Positions 38,380 through 48,320 are shown, counted from the stretch's first letter. The stretch: 64,000 nt of DNA from Paenibacillus sp. AN1007 (GCF_040702995.1 NZ_CP159992.1:2133501-2197500), one strand, 5' to 3'. The notes: a model not told the origin generated them from the letters alone. Program-made: numbers and translations.

Positions 38380-39093
38380 TTATTGAACTTTTTGAACTGT
38401 AGAAACAGCCAACATGATAGCATTGGTAGTCCCACCACTTATATTGTTAAAGGAATAGACAGCTGTAGGAACACCGCGCATAGTTACAGTATCACGATCA
38501 AGAATATCACCAGTTGAATTGTTGTAGTAACCTATTAATGAGTTACCGTTCTCGTCCAAAATATGTATAGACGCAACCGTACCAAAATCCGTTTCTTCCT
38601 CTTGTACTTGTACAACACTACCCGTTACTTTGACCATCTTATCGGTATATGGTGCAATATTTTTAAAAAGATGTCTTGACGTAATTTTGCTATCAACTTC
38701 TTTAGCTGCTGCTTTTTTTGTTTCTGCTGTGATGGCTGGGAATAGATCCGCGTGTTTCACAAGATAATCGTATGTTTTTTGATCTACAGAACCACCTTCA
38801 ACAAGATTAGGAACGACCGTGCTCATCAATTCTGCAGTAACAGCAGTTTTTTGTTCCGGAGCACTTGCTGCGGTTGTTTGAACTTCAGGCTCTTTCTCTT
38901 CAGCAGCTTCTTTTTCAGCAAGTTCTTTCTTCAAAGCCTCAGCTTCTTCTTTTAACTTTTGGTTCTCAGCTTCAATTTCTTGCTGCTTAGTATCTGTTTG
39001 ACTAGCTGGGGAAGCATTATCTTTGGAATCTCCGCAGCCTGACAAAACTGCTACAAGTGCAAACATCATTGTGAACAAAACTACTTTTTTCAT
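38380..39093 (-). CDS. Lipoprotein with coiled-coil and OB-like C-terminal domain
   Basis: About 237 residues. The signal peptide MKKVVLFTMMFALVAVLSGC ends in the lipobox LSGC. A Lys/Glu-rich coiled coil follows (about 40-75, KLKEEAEALKKELAEKEAAEE), then a helical spacer and a C-terminal beta domain (YTDKMVKVTGSVVQVQEEE...MRGVPTAVYSF) with the look of an OB fold. It lies between remnants of an integrative element, so it is likely cargo of that element. The SD is weak (GAAAAGAA). Specific function unknown. Confidence 0.78.
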   Translation of the reverse strand: MKKVVLFTMMFALVAVLSGCGDSKDNASPASQTDTKQQEIEAENQKLKEEAEALKKELAEKEAAEEKEPEVQTTAASAPEQKTAVTAELMSTVVPNLVEGGSVDQKTYDYLVKHADLFPAITAETKKAAAKEVDSKITSRHLFKNIAPYTDKMVKVTGSVVQVQEEETDFGTVASIHILDENGNSLIGYYNNSTGDILDRDTVTMRGVPTAVYSFNNISGGTTNAIMLAVSTVQKVQ

Positions 39094-39303
39094 TTTCTTT
39101 TCTCTTCTCTTTTCTAAGCTCCATCGGCTGGAGAATTTGCTTGAACATCTATGTATATATATGAACATCACAGCGTAAAAAAGTTATACGTAGTGATGGA
39201 GCTGCTAAATTGCAAGATAATGTTGATAATAGTCAGGAGATATCATAGGGGTTGTTACTGGTTGGGATTAATCCATAATAAAAGTAGCAGAAAGGTATTA
39301 GAT

Positions 39304-39462
39304 CTACTTCAAGAAATCTTGAAGTTTTTTTCTGAATCGATTGTTCGCATAATCACTCAGCTGACTTTCAGGAATTCCAGTGATTATGTGAACCATTCGT
39401 TGAGTTATGCCTATTTGTTTGTAGAATTTCTTGAGTTGGCAACGATCCGGTTCGTACCGCAT
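39304..39462 (-). pseudogene. Xre/Cro-like HTH fragment
   Basis: ATG at 39462 (MRYEPDRCQLKKFYKQIG) has GAGGAG 8 bases upstream. The HTH continues as ITQRMVHIITGIPESQLSDYANN, very like small phage Cro-type regulators. After NNR the match ends and the frame stops within a dozen codons (52 residues in all), so the C-terminal half is missing. Confidence 0.6.
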
Positions 39463-39475
39463 CACTCTGCTCCTC

Positions 39476-39664
39476 TTAGTTAGCATCACCAGATAGTTCT
39501 ACTGCATTGAGAAATTTTGCTGCTTCATTTGTAAATTTAAAGAAGGCTCTCTTTCATAACATACTTATTGCATTTTCACTGAGCTTGAATATTTTCGCAA
39601 GCTTTTTTTGCGTCAAATTGTTTTCTGTGCGAATTGTACGTAACTTTTGCCCAAAAGGGGCCAT
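39476..39664 (-). pseudogene. Xre-family phage-type repressor remnant
   Basis: ATG 39664 opens MAPFGQKLRTIRTENNLTQK then KLAKIFKLSENAISM, a clear HTH_3 domain, then TGA. In the next frame YEREPSLNL continues, and further on FTNEAAKFLNAVELSGDAN leads to TAA, the typical end of such repressors. At least two frame changes and an internal deletion are needed to join the parts. It sits directly upstream of the Cro-like fragment, as in phage/ICE immunity modules. Confidence 0.75.
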
Positions 39665-39972
39665 TAAAATTTATCACCTACTCACAATAATAACACAGTA
39701 CACTTTAAAAATAATTAAACAACACAGAATGTGTAAGTAATTTATGAAGATATAAAAAAGGGGTGTGACGTTGTGCAAAATCTTTTATCTCAATTTCGGG
39801 TGATACTTAATGTGAATAAATGGGAGAGACACGACCACCAAATATGAACTCCAGTAATTAAAATAAAAAAATCATTTTAAAAACACAAAAATAAAATCTA
39901 AAAGGAATGTCATATGTTGTCGATATAACTAAAGCGAGCATTCGCTGTAATTTATATCGGAGGGAACTAATT
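39665..39972. other. Gap without a gene, A+T-rich
   Basis: About 300 A+T-rich bases between the repressor remnant and the SLH protein. It should contain the SLH gene promoter; no hairpin or operator stood out. Confidence 0.4.
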
Positions 39973-41637
39973 ATGTACATCATGAAAGAACTAACCAAAA
40001 AACTGGCATCATCCATTATGGTGCTGACCTTGATGCTGTCAAGTTCAGGTGGAATGGCTTTTGCAACGCCGCAGCCTGATCAAGACACTCAAGTTTCAGT
40101 AACGTCTACTGAAGACGATTCAACAAACATGCCCTCGGATACCCCTGAAGACACATCGACTCCGCCTAGTGACGGAGAGCAAACGAATGCTTCATTGATT
40201 GCAAACGACGATATCCTTCCATCTACGATTAAGGGTAAAAATTATGTTCAGATATTATTTTCCGATCTTTTAAAAAATGATACTGCTATTCCCAGCGAGG
40301 GCAGCAATGAACTCAGCGTTATTGGGTTTAGTGATGCAGTAGGCGGAGAAGTAAAGCAATATGGTCAAATGTTTGATTTTGTACCTGATAAAAGTTTTTC
40401 GGGAACTGCTTCATTTAAATATATAATTAGTGATGGGCTTCAGACATCGACAGCATCAGTCAGTTTTGAGGTGATGCCTAGAACAACCGTAACTACTGTA
40501 ACAAGTTCACCCAATTCGTCAAAACAAGGTGAGATGGTACGGATACAAGTGAGAATTGAATCTGATCCTAGAACAACTGGAGATTTACACGGTACACTTA
40601 TCCTGAAAGATGATAATAAAGAATTAGCAAATCTCACAGTAAATCCGCATGGTATTTCTAACGGTTACACATTAGTGAACTATGAGACCAGCAGTTTAAT
40701 TATTGGAGATCATCCTCTTACTGCTGAATATAACGGGGATGCTTTGTTTGAACCAAGCACTACAACTAAAGCATATATCCATGTCGTAACTGATGGCAGT
40801 GTGCCGAAACCTGCACCAATGCCTGACCCTACGCCAGCACCGACGCCGACACCAGGGCCGTCACCGACACCAGGGCCGTCACCGACACCAGCACCGACGC
40901 CGACACCAGAGCCGTCACCGACACCAGCACCGACGCTGACACCGGCACCAACACCGACGCCAGCACCAGCACCAACGCCAGCACCAGCACCGACGCCAGA
41001 AGAGGCTGCAGACAAATTCTTTAAAAAGACGGTATTTAAACCAGGTATTGATATTACGCTGACTCTGGAATCCAAAATCAAAGAGGCTCAAAAAAACAAA
41101 AGTATGGTATCAGCTCCGAAAGATACAAAAAATCATTGGGCTGAACAAACGATAGATGTCTTCACGAAACTGAACATCATTAAAGGTTACGAAGACAGTT
41201 CGATTCGGCCGGATCAAAATATGTCACGTGGGGAGTTTGTGGCAATTCTTTCTCGCATTTTTGAGGTTGAAGGAACAAACAAAGTTACTCTAAAAGATGT
41301 AAAAGGACATTGGGCTGAAGAGGCTATCTTACAATTTTCGAGAGCCGGAATTATATCTGGAAACAACAGTGGGACATTCCTGCCTAACAAATCAATAACT
41401 CGGGAACAAATGATCGTGATTTTATCAAGAATTGTTGACTTTCAAGAAGTCAATCAAAACTCTAATAAAGTCCAATCGGATGCCTTCCAAATGGCCGCGG
41501 AAGCAGGATTAATGAATCGCGATAAGCAGGGAGATTTAAATCTGCATGGAACAGCTTCGAGGGCAGAAGCGCTGCAGCTGATTCTGAACACACTCAAGCT
41601 TAACTCTAAAATTAAAACGATGCTGGAACTGCTGTAA
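39973..41637 (+). CDS. SLH-domain surface protein with Pro/Thr spacer
   Basis: About 554 residues. Signal peptide ([21 protein letters not shown]), an acidic Thr/Ser/Pro segment, a cadherin-like tandem domain ([17 protein letters not shown]...FKYIISDG), a bacterial Ig-like domain ([16 protein letters not shown]...PLTAEYNGD), a [17 protein letters not shown] spacer (about 300-355), and at least two C-terminal SLH motifs ([39 protein letters not shown]) plus a degenerate third. SLH domains bind pyruvylated wall polymers, so it is cell-surface attached. ATG 39973 has GGAGGG 7 bases upstream. Ligand unknown. Confidence 0.88.
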   Translation: MYIMKELTKKLASSIMVLTLMLSSSGGMAFATPQPDQDTQVSVTSTEDDSTNMPSDTPEDTSTPPSDGEQTNASLIANDDILPSTIKGKNYVQILFSDLLKNDTAIPSEGSNELSVIGFSDAVGGEVKQYGQMFDFVPDKSFSGTASFKYIISDGLQTSTASVSFEVMPRTTVTTVTSSPNSSKQGEMVRIQVRIESDPRTTGDLHGTLILKDDNKELANLTVNPHGISNGYTLVNYETSSLIIGDHPLTAEYNGDALFEPSTTTKAYIHVVTDGSVPKPAPMPDPTPAPTPTPGPSPTPGPSPTPAPTPTPEPSPTPAPTLTPAPTPTPAPAPTPAPAPTPEEAADKFFKKTVFKPGIDITLTLESKIKEAQKNKSMVSAPKDTKNHWAEQTIDVFTKLNIIKGYEDSSIRPDQNMSRGEFVAILSRIFEVEGTNKVTLKDVKGHWAEEAILQFSRAGIISGNNSGTFLPNKSITREQMIVILSRIVDFQEVNQNSNKVQSDAFQMAAEAGLMNRDKQGDLNLHGTASRAEALQLILNTLKLNSKIKTMLELL

Positions 41638-41656
41638 ATAGTCAAAACACAGTATA

Positions 41657-41686
41657 CACACCGCCTTGAATAAGGCGGTGTTTCTT
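41657..41686 (+). terminator. Intrinsic terminator
   Basis: ACACCGCCTT-GAAT-AAGGCGGTGT then TTCTTG. Confidence 0.85.
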
Positions 41687-41823
41687 GTATCTTGTACTAA
41701 AAGTATTGTAGGTTTAACCAAGTAGGTAGACATTTATTGACGAAAGGATAATATATGTGATAGCTTCGTTTTAAATGGAAGATGAAGGAACGTATGAGCG
41801 GTGACTAGAAAGAAGGAAACCAT

Positions 41824-42402
41824 ATGGCTAAGTTAGGAATTATCCGGCATGGCGTAACCGACTGGAATGATCAATACAGGGCACAAGGACACACAGATAT
41901 CCCGCTCAATGCAGAAGGACGAAGACAGGCGCAGCTGCTCTCAAACCGGATCGGTTCTGAGCAGTGGCATGTCATTTATTCAAGTGACCTGTCAAGAGCG
42001 CTGGAAACGGCAGCAATTATTGGTGAAGCTAATTCAATCGAAATTCGAGTGGATGAGCGATTGCGAGAAATGGACTGTGGACAGATTGAAGGTACAACAG
42101 AGCAGGAACGTGTCGATCGGTGGGGATACGGCTGGTCGAAGTTGGATCTTGGTATCGAGTCACAGCAATCCATTGTAAATAGAGGCAGACAGTGTCTGGC
42201 TGATCTGGCTGACCGCCATTCGAATCAGAACATATTAGTGGTGAGTCACGGGGCATTTCTCAGCTTCACGTTGAGAAGACTTCTTTCTCATATAGATATC
42301 ACAGAAAATCTGTCTAACACGTCGGTAACCCTTCTGCACAGTGGGCAGCCTTGGTGGGATTGCTCCTTATATAACTGTACGAAACATTTATCAGCATTGT
42401 AA
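41824..42402 (+). CDS. Histidine phosphatase superfamily protein
   Basis: 192 residues. The RHG catalytic motif is IIRHGVTDWN, the second Arg is in YSSDLSRALETA, the acid Glu in LREMDCGQIEG, and the second His in ILVVSHGAFLS. This is the phosphoglycerate-mutase/CobC-like branch; the substrate is a phosphomonoester not readable from sequence. It heads a run of same-strand enzyme genes. The SD is AAGGA. Confidence 0.9.
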   Translation: MAKLGIIRHGVTDWNDQYRAQGHTDIPLNAEGRRQAQLLSNRIGSEQWHVIYSSDLSRALETAAIIGEANSIEIRVDERLREMDCGQIEGTTEQERVDRWGYGWSKLDLGIESQQSIVNRGRQCLADLADRHSNQNILVVSHGAFLSFTLRRLLSHIDITENLSNTSVTLLHSGQPWWDCSLYNCTKHLSAL

Positions 42403-42520
42403 GAGCTGCGGGCAAGTTTCGATTCAAGCAGGCAGCAAATAGAGTTTAAGATTGTAAAGTTTATGATTTCATAGGTTCTTGCTAAAGAAGATATAAGTAC
42501 ATACGGAAGGGTGTCAAACT

Positions 42521-43300
42521 ATGCAGATCGAAGATATTCCGTCCGAAATATTGGGGCAGATCGGTAATGTGAGGCATGTCATTTTACCGCGACAGGGACA
42601 TACGTCTACTGTGGCTGTTCTGGATACATTCGATCGGAAATATGTGATTAAAAAAACGGAGCATGAACTCTACAATGAATGGCTATCGGATGAGTACAGA
42701 GCACTTCAGGTTCTAGAAGGCACAGGCCTGCCTGTTCCGAAAACGCATTCATTTTACGCGGATCAGCAATCCAGATGGCTGTTGATGGATCATCTGGAAG
42801 GAATCTCATTGAGGCAGTATCTTGCCAGTGATCCAGACCGCATGAACAGGGAGAGAGCCATTGCCAGCTTCGGACACAGCCTTAAACAGCTGCATGAATA
42901 TCCGTGCCCCATGGAATGGCGGCAATCTGACCAAGATTGGCTTGACAGCATGCTCATCAAAGCAGCGAATAATCTGGCTCATTACTCCGTGGATGGAACT
43001 GAGGAACTGCTGTCCTCTTTGAGAAAGAATAGACCTAGTTCGGTCCAGCCGACCTTAATTCACGGGGATTTTACTATGGATAACGTGATCGTCCGTGACG
43101 GTGAAGTAATTGGAATTATCGACTGGGCCGGAGCTTCCTGCGGTGATCCCCGATATGACGTCGCTTTAGCCACGCGGCCTAAAGCGAATGCATTTGAGGA
43201 TCAGTGGGACAAAGAGATCTTCTATGATGCCTATGGTAGGTTACGATTGACAGACGAAGAATATCGTTACTTCGAAGACGGGATATATAACTTTTTTTAA
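42521..43300 (+). CDS. Aminoglycoside phosphotransferase-like kinase (APH family)
   Basis: 259 residues. The protein-kinase-like fold is marked by the Lys in KYVIKK, the catalytic loop LIHGDFTMDNVIV and the metal-binding IIDWAGASCGDPRYD. This is the aminoglycoside phosphotransferase/choline kinase superfamily. Resistance activity cannot be claimed; many chromosomal members phosphorylate other small molecules. GGAAGGG precedes ATG. Confidence 0.88.
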   Translation: MQIEDIPSEILGQIGNVRHVILPRQGHTSTVAVLDTFDRKYVIKKTEHELYNEWLSDEYRALQVLEGTGLPVPKTHSFYADQQSRWLLMDHLEGISLRQYLASDPDRMNRERAIASFGHSLKQLHEYPCPMEWRQSDQDWLDSMLIKAANNLAHYSVDGTEELLSSLRKNRPSSVQPTLIHGDFTMDNVIVRDGEVIGIIDWAGASCGDPRYDVALATRPKANAFEDQWDKEIFYDAYGRLRLTDEEYRYFEDGIYNFF

Positions 43301-43330
43301 AATGTATAGAGGTAGGGCAGGAATGAATTT

Positions 43331-44110
43331 ATGAAATTTCCGATAGTCGTTGTAGATTTGGATGGAACACTTTTGAAAGCCAACAAAGAAGTATCTGAGC
43401 GCAGCATCAAAGCCATTTTGAATTGTGCCAGCCGTGGTCTGAAATTTATATTTGCAACGGCGCGTCCGCCGAGGGCAGTGAAGGTTTTTTTACCGAAGCC
43501 CCTGCTTAAACTGGGGTCATTTGTTTATTACAATGGCGCATATATCGACTGTATACATACTGGTAATAACATTCATAAGGCGATTACACCTGCGCTGACT
43601 GCTGAAGTTCTGGATTATTGTCTGGCTTGCAATCCGGATCTGGACATCAGTTTAGAAGTGAGAGACGAATGGATGAGTTTGAAGCCTTATGATGCAGGGA
43701 CGATGATGAATGTAAAAGGGCAGCCGATCGTCAGATCGTTGACGGAACTTAAGCAGCAGGAGGCATCCAAAATTCTGTTTACAGGAAATCTGGGCAGGGC
43801 TGCTTTTCAAAAAAGGTTTGAAGCAAAATTAAATATTTTGGTCACAGACGCAGGAGAACTTACGCAGGTCTCGGCGCTAAACGCTTCCAAAGAAGAGGCT
43901 GTTTCGCTAATATGTGACGCCATGGGAGCTTCGCTGCAGGATGTCATGGTGTTTGGGGATGATGTCAACGATATCGGTTTGTTTGATCGGTGCGGCTGGC
44001 CAGTCGCGATGGGAAATGCCATTGAAGCGCTCAAATGCAGAGCCAAAGAGATCACAGATACGAACGAACATGATGGAGTCGCTATCATTTTGGAGAGGCT
44101 GTGTCGTTAA
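43331..44110 (+). CDS. HAD-superfamily hydrolase, Cof type
   Basis: 259 residues. Motif I VVVDLDGTLLKANKEVS, motif II Thr in FIFATARPP, and motif III/IV KEEAVSLIC...VMVFGDDVNDIGLFDRCG place it in the Cof-type (C2 cap) HAD phosphatases that act on sugar phosphates and similar metabolites. It begins 30 bases after the APH-like gene. Confidence 0.9.
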   Translation: MKFPIVVVDLDGTLLKANKEVSERSIKAILNCASRGLKFIFATARPPRAVKVFLPKPLLKLGSFVYYNGAYIDCIHTGNNIHKAITPALTAEVLDYCLACNPDLDISLEVRDEWMSLKPYDAGTMMNVKGQPIVRSLTELKQQEASKILFTGNLGRAAFQKRFEAKLNILVTDAGELTQVSALNASKEEAVSLICDAMGASLQDVMVFGDDVNDIGLFDRCGWPVAMGNAIEALKCRAKEITDTNEHDGVAIILERLCR

Positions 44111-44140
44111 TGCTTAAACGAAAAGGGGAGGTTCAGCGCC

Positions 44141-44617
44141 ATGAACTACATCATAAGACAAGCTGTGCTGCAGGACCTACCAGGGCTTTGTTCTGTCAGG
44201 AACAATGAGAAGTTATTTCGCTCATATTTGAATCAGCAGGAGAATAACAAAGTTATATTAGTGGCTGCAGCAGCAGAGGATATAGATCACGTTATTCTGG
44301 GGTTTGGTTTGCTTAAACTGCATGGTATGCAGGTCCCCAAATTAAGTGATTTGTACGTTAAGGAGGAGTTTCGCGGTCAAGGTGCTGGATCAGCAATGAT
44401 AAAGTATAGAGAGAAGTGTGCCATAGGACTGGGGTTTAACGAAATATTTGTAAGCGTTGATCCTGTCGAAAATCCCAAAATGATTAAACTTATCACTTCT
44501 CACGGCTATCAGGCCATCACAGAACCGTATACGAAAGAGGCGGTCTACTACAATGAAGATGGTTCAGGCTATAAGAAAACGTACATACGAGTTGATCTGA
44601 AAAAACAGCTGCTGTAG
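44141..44617 (+). CDS. GNAT-family N-acetyltransferase
   Basis: 158 residues. Motif A is KLSDLYVKEEFRGQGAGSAMI, with the C-terminal part LITSHGYQAITEPY. AGGGGAGG precedes ATG. A single-domain acetyltransferase in a series of small-molecule-modifying genes; substrate unknown. Confidence 0.88.
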   Translation: MNYIIRQAVLQDLPGLCSVRNNEKLFRSYLNQQENNKVILVAAAAEDIDHVILGFGLLKLHGMQVPKLSDLYVKEEFRGQGAGSAMIKYREKCAIGLGFNEIFVSVDPVENPKMIKLITSHGYQAITEPYTKEAVYYNEDGSGYKKTYIRVDLKKQLL

Positions 44618-44710
44618 TCTAATGACTTTACTAAGACATGTTCCTTAACTGAATTCCTCATTGTCTGAATAGATTACGAATGAATGTAATTATATAAGGG
44701 TGGTGCATGT

Positions 44711-45703
44711 ATGGAACTCAAAATAAAAAATCTGATGAATGACCGCATTCTGGACGAAGCCGCGGCTAAATTTGGACTTAACTTGGGAGATGTTACTTCC
44801 ATCGGTGGTTTTCAGAATTTCGTCTATGAATATATGAAAAAGGACAGGCCGTATATTCTCCGATTAACCCATAGTTCGCATCGAACCATCGACTCCGTAT
44901 GCGGAGAAGTAGAGTGGGTGCAGTATTTGCATAATCACGGTTTATCTGTGAGTAAGCCTGTACCCTCTGTACAGAACAGCTTGGCCGAGGTACTGCATAT
45001 GAAAGATTTCTATTTTACAGCTGTATCTTTCGAGAAAGCTCCCGGTCAGAAGATATTTTACCCCGAGTGCATGAACAATGATACGCTTGCGGAGAAATGC
45101 GGTGAGATCACAGGTCAGCTGCATCAGCTCTCTCGAAGCTTTGAACCCAGTAGTGAGGCATACACACGCCATGATTGGACGAAGAATTCGTATCTATCAA
45201 CTATGAAAAAGTTCATTCCGGCTGATCAAGTCAACGTGTTTGAGAGTGCTGAGAGACTTATAAGACAGATTCATACTTTGAAAAAGGGTACTGCCTACGG
45301 CCTAATTCACGGTGATATTAATGTAGGTAACTTCCTGATAGATGAGAAGTGTTTAACTCTATTTGATTTTGATGAATGTCAGTACAGCTGGTACATAGAA
45401 GATATCGCTATTCAGATTTTTTACATGGTCTATGTAGTGCTCGATGATTCCATCCAAGAGCGTAACATGCAGGCGCGCAGATTTCTAAAGCATTTTCTCA
45501 AAGGTTATGAACGCTATAGCAAGGTGCATGAAGAATCTTTGCGGCAGCTTCATTTGTTTCTCAGATTAAGAGAATTCATCGTGTATGTCGGGATGTATCG
45601 CAGCTTTGATTTAGAACATTTGGATGACTGGACGGTAACCTATTTGAGCGAAAGCCGTGAAAGGCTGGAGAAAGGTATCCCGATTGTAGATGAGCTGTAC
45701 TGA
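44711..45703 (+). CDS. APH/homoserine-kinase-like phosphotransferase
   Basis: 330 residues. N-lobe FVYEYMKKDRPYILRLTHSS, then the catalytic loop YGLIHGDINVGNFLIDEK and metal motif LTLFDFDECQYSWYIEDIA. This pattern is nearer the homoserine-kinase/CotS-like members than classic aminoglycoside enzymes. It is a cytosolic small-molecule kinase of unknown substrate. Start ATG after AAGGGTGG. Confidence 0.87.
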   Translation: MELKIKNLMNDRILDEAAAKFGLNLGDVTSIGGFQNFVYEYMKKDRPYILRLTHSSHRTIDSVCGEVEWVQYLHNHGLSVSKPVPSVQNSLAEVLHMKDFYFTAVSFEKAPGQKIFYPECMNNDTLAEKCGEITGQLHQLSRSFEPSSEAYTRHDWTKNSYLSTMKKFIPADQVNVFESAERLIRQIHTLKKGTAYGLIHGDINVGNFLIDEKCLTLFDFDECQYSWYIEDIAIQIFYMVYVVLDDSIQERNMQARRFLKHFLKGYERYSKVHEESLRQLHLFLRLREFIVYVGMYRSFDLEHLDDWTVTYLSESRERLEKGIPIVDELY

Positions 45704-45732
45704 GATTGATAGAGAGGGGAGGGAGAGTGGAA

Positions 45733-47296
45733 ATGCTGCGAGCTCATCTTCAAGCCGCTTACGTTAGAGGACGCGAGAGACATCACAGGCTGGCAGTACG
45801 AAGAGCCGTACACGCTGTACAGCTTTTCAAATTCAGATGAAGAGATTTTTGAATTAACGAGTGGAGATTATTTTTCGGCTGTAGATGATGAGAGAGGTAC
45901 GGTTGGGTACCTGTGTTATGGCGGGGCAGCATGCGTCCCTGGCGGATTAGATGCTGGCATCTACGATGATAAAGAATACCTGGATATTGGACTTGGGTTA
46001 AAACCATCCCTGACAGGCAAAAGATTTGGGCTGCCTTTTTTGATACAAAGTCTGAAGTTCCTTGAAAAACAATGTGGTACTTCGAAGTTTCAACTCGTGG
46101 TCGCGACATTTAATCAACGTGCAATCCGAGTATATGAGCAGGCAGGGTTCAGGAGACAGCAGGAATTTGTTAGTGGAACAAACCAAGGAGCGATAGGGTT
46201 TATCCATATGAGGCTGGATACAGAAGGTATCATACAGACTAAAAATAATAGAATAGATAAGGTTCATCGTGCAGTTCGCGACATGTCTAATGAAGGCTTT
46301 TTAGGTCAAGAGGACGTATGGCTGCAGCTTGCAGGCGTCTCCAACTTCGCTTCTTTGCTTGCTGCTCGGAGAGGTAAGGATCGGGAGTTGGCTGCGATCA
46401 CGGGTTTGCTTCACGGATGTTACCTCTATAGAACGGGAATGAAAGACTTTTCTGGACCTAACAGTGCAGATTCCGCAAGGCAGCTGCTTCGGGAGCTGCA
46501 GTTATTCAGTCAGGAAGAGCTATGTATCATACTGCAATCTATTTTTTATCAAGAGCAGTATGAGCAGATTCATGGACCGTATGAAGAGATTCTAAAAGAT
46601 GCTGTTCTGATACAAAAAGTTTCCTCTCCTGGGGAAGCGCTCGTAAACCGAACAGAGAAAGACAGATTACATCATGTAATGCAGGAGCTTGGCATGACAC
46701 ATGAGGATTATGCTGCGGATTCAGAAGCTGACAATGAAGATTTGCAGGATGATTCGGAGGGAAGACGGACACTTCTTGCTGATTATGCAGAAAAGCTGGC
46801 TAAACAAGAGATTATCGGCATTCCAGAGGATGAACGCTTTCGGGAAATTTGCAAGTATTGGCCGGATACAGATATATACGCCGTTCTTAAAGCGAATTGG
46901 TGCGCAGCATTTGTGTATCATTGCTGTATGCAGGTGGGGATTAAACTGCCCATTCGTTATCCGAATCATACCTATCGACTAGCTGGAGTAGGGGCTTGGC
47001 TGGACTGGTCCAGATCATCTGAGACGGGATTTTTCCATAATGATCGAGAAGGCGGCTTTAAGCCAGGTCGTGGTGATTTGGTTATATATGAAAAGCTTCT
47101 GTCTGATGACTCACATGATCACATTGGCATTGTTTTGTCCTGCGAAGATGATTATTTGCTCGTCGCTGAAGGAAATGTCGATAATCAAAACTACTCGGGG
47201 ATCATTAATCGATCCAGAGAACGTTGTATTCTCGGGTATATTCGAATCAGCGACGATTACCGATTTCATTTTCAAGGGGAATACAGTCCGTTCTAA
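45733..47296 (+). CDS. GNAT - HD-like - CHAP fusion protein, with a frameshift near the start
   Basis: Three regions are read in one frame. First an acetyltransferase-like domain (FKPLTLEDARDITGWQYEEP ... LTGKRFGLPFLIQSLKFLE ... RAIRVYEQAGFRRQQEF); then a helical HD-like domain (AAITGLLHGCYLYRTGMKDF ... YEEILKDAVLIQ) in which the HD Asp is Gly; then a CHAP domain with Cys in NWCAAFVYHCCMQVG and His in HDHIGIVLS. The SD and ATG at 45733 (GGGAGGGAGAGTGGAAATG) are one base out of frame with the GNAT domain, and no in-frame start exists until TTG 46040, so the N-terminus needs a frameshift. Confidence 0.7.
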
Positions 47297-47320
47297 CAAT
47301 GCTAACCGACGGAAGAGTGA

Positions 47321-47656
47321 ATGATGTTTAAACATGCATTAGATGAAACGAATTCGGCCTACATATCGCTGTTTACTTCCAATGATGCGGCAGCGTTATT
47401 TCAACTCATTGATCGCAACAGGAAGCATCTCGGAGCCTGGCTCCGAATTCCTGGTATGACAGTAACAGAAGAGGATTCAAAAGGTTTCATTGAACGCACT
47501 CGTCTGCGTTACGCGAGAGAGGAAGGCTATTGGTTAGGGATTTGGTTCCGAGGTGAGCTGAGAGATTATGAGTTTTTGAATGGAAGATTTCTACATAGGG
47601 TGATGTATGGCCTAAGAGCTGAAGAATGGAAACGATCCATAGTACAGCAAAGGTAG
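47321..47656 (+). pseudogene. RimJ/RimL-type GNAT with internal deletion
   Basis: 111 codons. The first ~75 residues (LIDRNRKHLGAWLRI ... EEGYWLGIWFRGEL) are the N-terminal half of a YdaF/RimL-type acetyltransferase. The text then jumps in frame to the extreme C-terminus (RDYEFLNGRFLHRVMYGL). About 70 residues holding the acetyl-CoA-binding motif are missing; a full-length relative follows at 48883. It cannot bind acetyl-CoA in the usual way, so it is probably inactive. Confidence 0.75.
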
Positions 47657-47666
47657 GGTGGTTGAA

Positions 47667-48320
47667 ATGTTAGGTTGGCTTTATCGGATATTGTTATTTC
47701 CCTCTCCAGCGATCAATTTTTCCGCTACTGAGATGGAGGCTTATGAGAAATTAGCCTTAAAAACAACGGAAGACGGCCTGATTGAATATAACTTGCCTTA
47801 TGCTAAGTTTCGATTCTTAACTTATTTATCTTTACAAGGACTTTATGTATTTCACGGGTCAAATCACACCGCTATACATACCTTTGAACCACGAGAACAG
47901 ACCTTATTTAACGGCCGATGGACCAATGCTGTTTTTGCTTCTTCCGATCCACACTGGCCGATGTTCTACGCTATTCTCAACCGCAGCAGACTGAAGGGCA
48001 GCTTTCGTAACGGATGCATTCTGGGACGCAGACAAAAATATCATTTCTATTCCCTTAATCAATCTACGATATCCAACGATCCCTGGACAGAAGGAATGGT
48101 CTATCTCCTGCCCAGGGAGCTGTTTAGTACACCAAAACCAGGGCTAATATCGTTCGATGAATGGATCTGTCATGATCCTGTCGTTCCTATCGCCAAGTTG
48201 AGGGTCAGCAAAGAGGATTTTTATTACCACAACAAAGTTGCAGCGCATAACGACGGAGAGCCATTGTTCAAAACATGGCTTTTCTATAAAGCAAGAACAA
48301 CAGGAGGAAAAATAAAATGA
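47667..48320 (+). CDS. Hypothetical protein with possible ADP-ribosyltransferase-like motif
   Basis: 217 residues, soluble. I do not recognise a named family. The segment LYVFHGSNHTAIHTFEPREQ, followed by AVFASSDPHWPMFYAI, resembles the HGS...EPR...FA(S/T)xD pattern of some ART-like/2'-phosphotransferase-fold proteins; this is a motif impression only. The start is ATG 47667 with GGTAGGG upstream. It overlaps the next gene by four bases (ATGA), so the two are translationally coupled. Confidence 0.6.
   Translation: MLGWLYRILLFPSPAINFSATEMEAYEKLALKTTEDGLIEYNLPYAKFRFLTYLSLQGLYVFHGSNHTAIHTFEPREQTLFNGRWTNAVFASSDPHWPMFYAILNRSRLKGSFRNGCILGRRQKYHFYSLNQSTISNDPWTEGMVYLLPRELFSTPKPGLISFDEWICHDPVVPIAKLRVSKEDFYYHNKVAAHNDGEPLFKTWLFYKARTTGGKIK

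Noticed and set aside
40799..40999. Pro/Thr-coding repeats in the SLH gene as a CRISPR or VNTR array
   Set aside because: Irregular short coding repeats in frame with the protein, no spacers; an ordinary PT-rich linker.
46040..47296. TTG 46040 as the true start of the CHAP protein
   Set aside because: The conserved acetyltransferase sequence continues in frame upstream for about 95 codons; TTG 46040 lies in the middle of that domain and has no SD.
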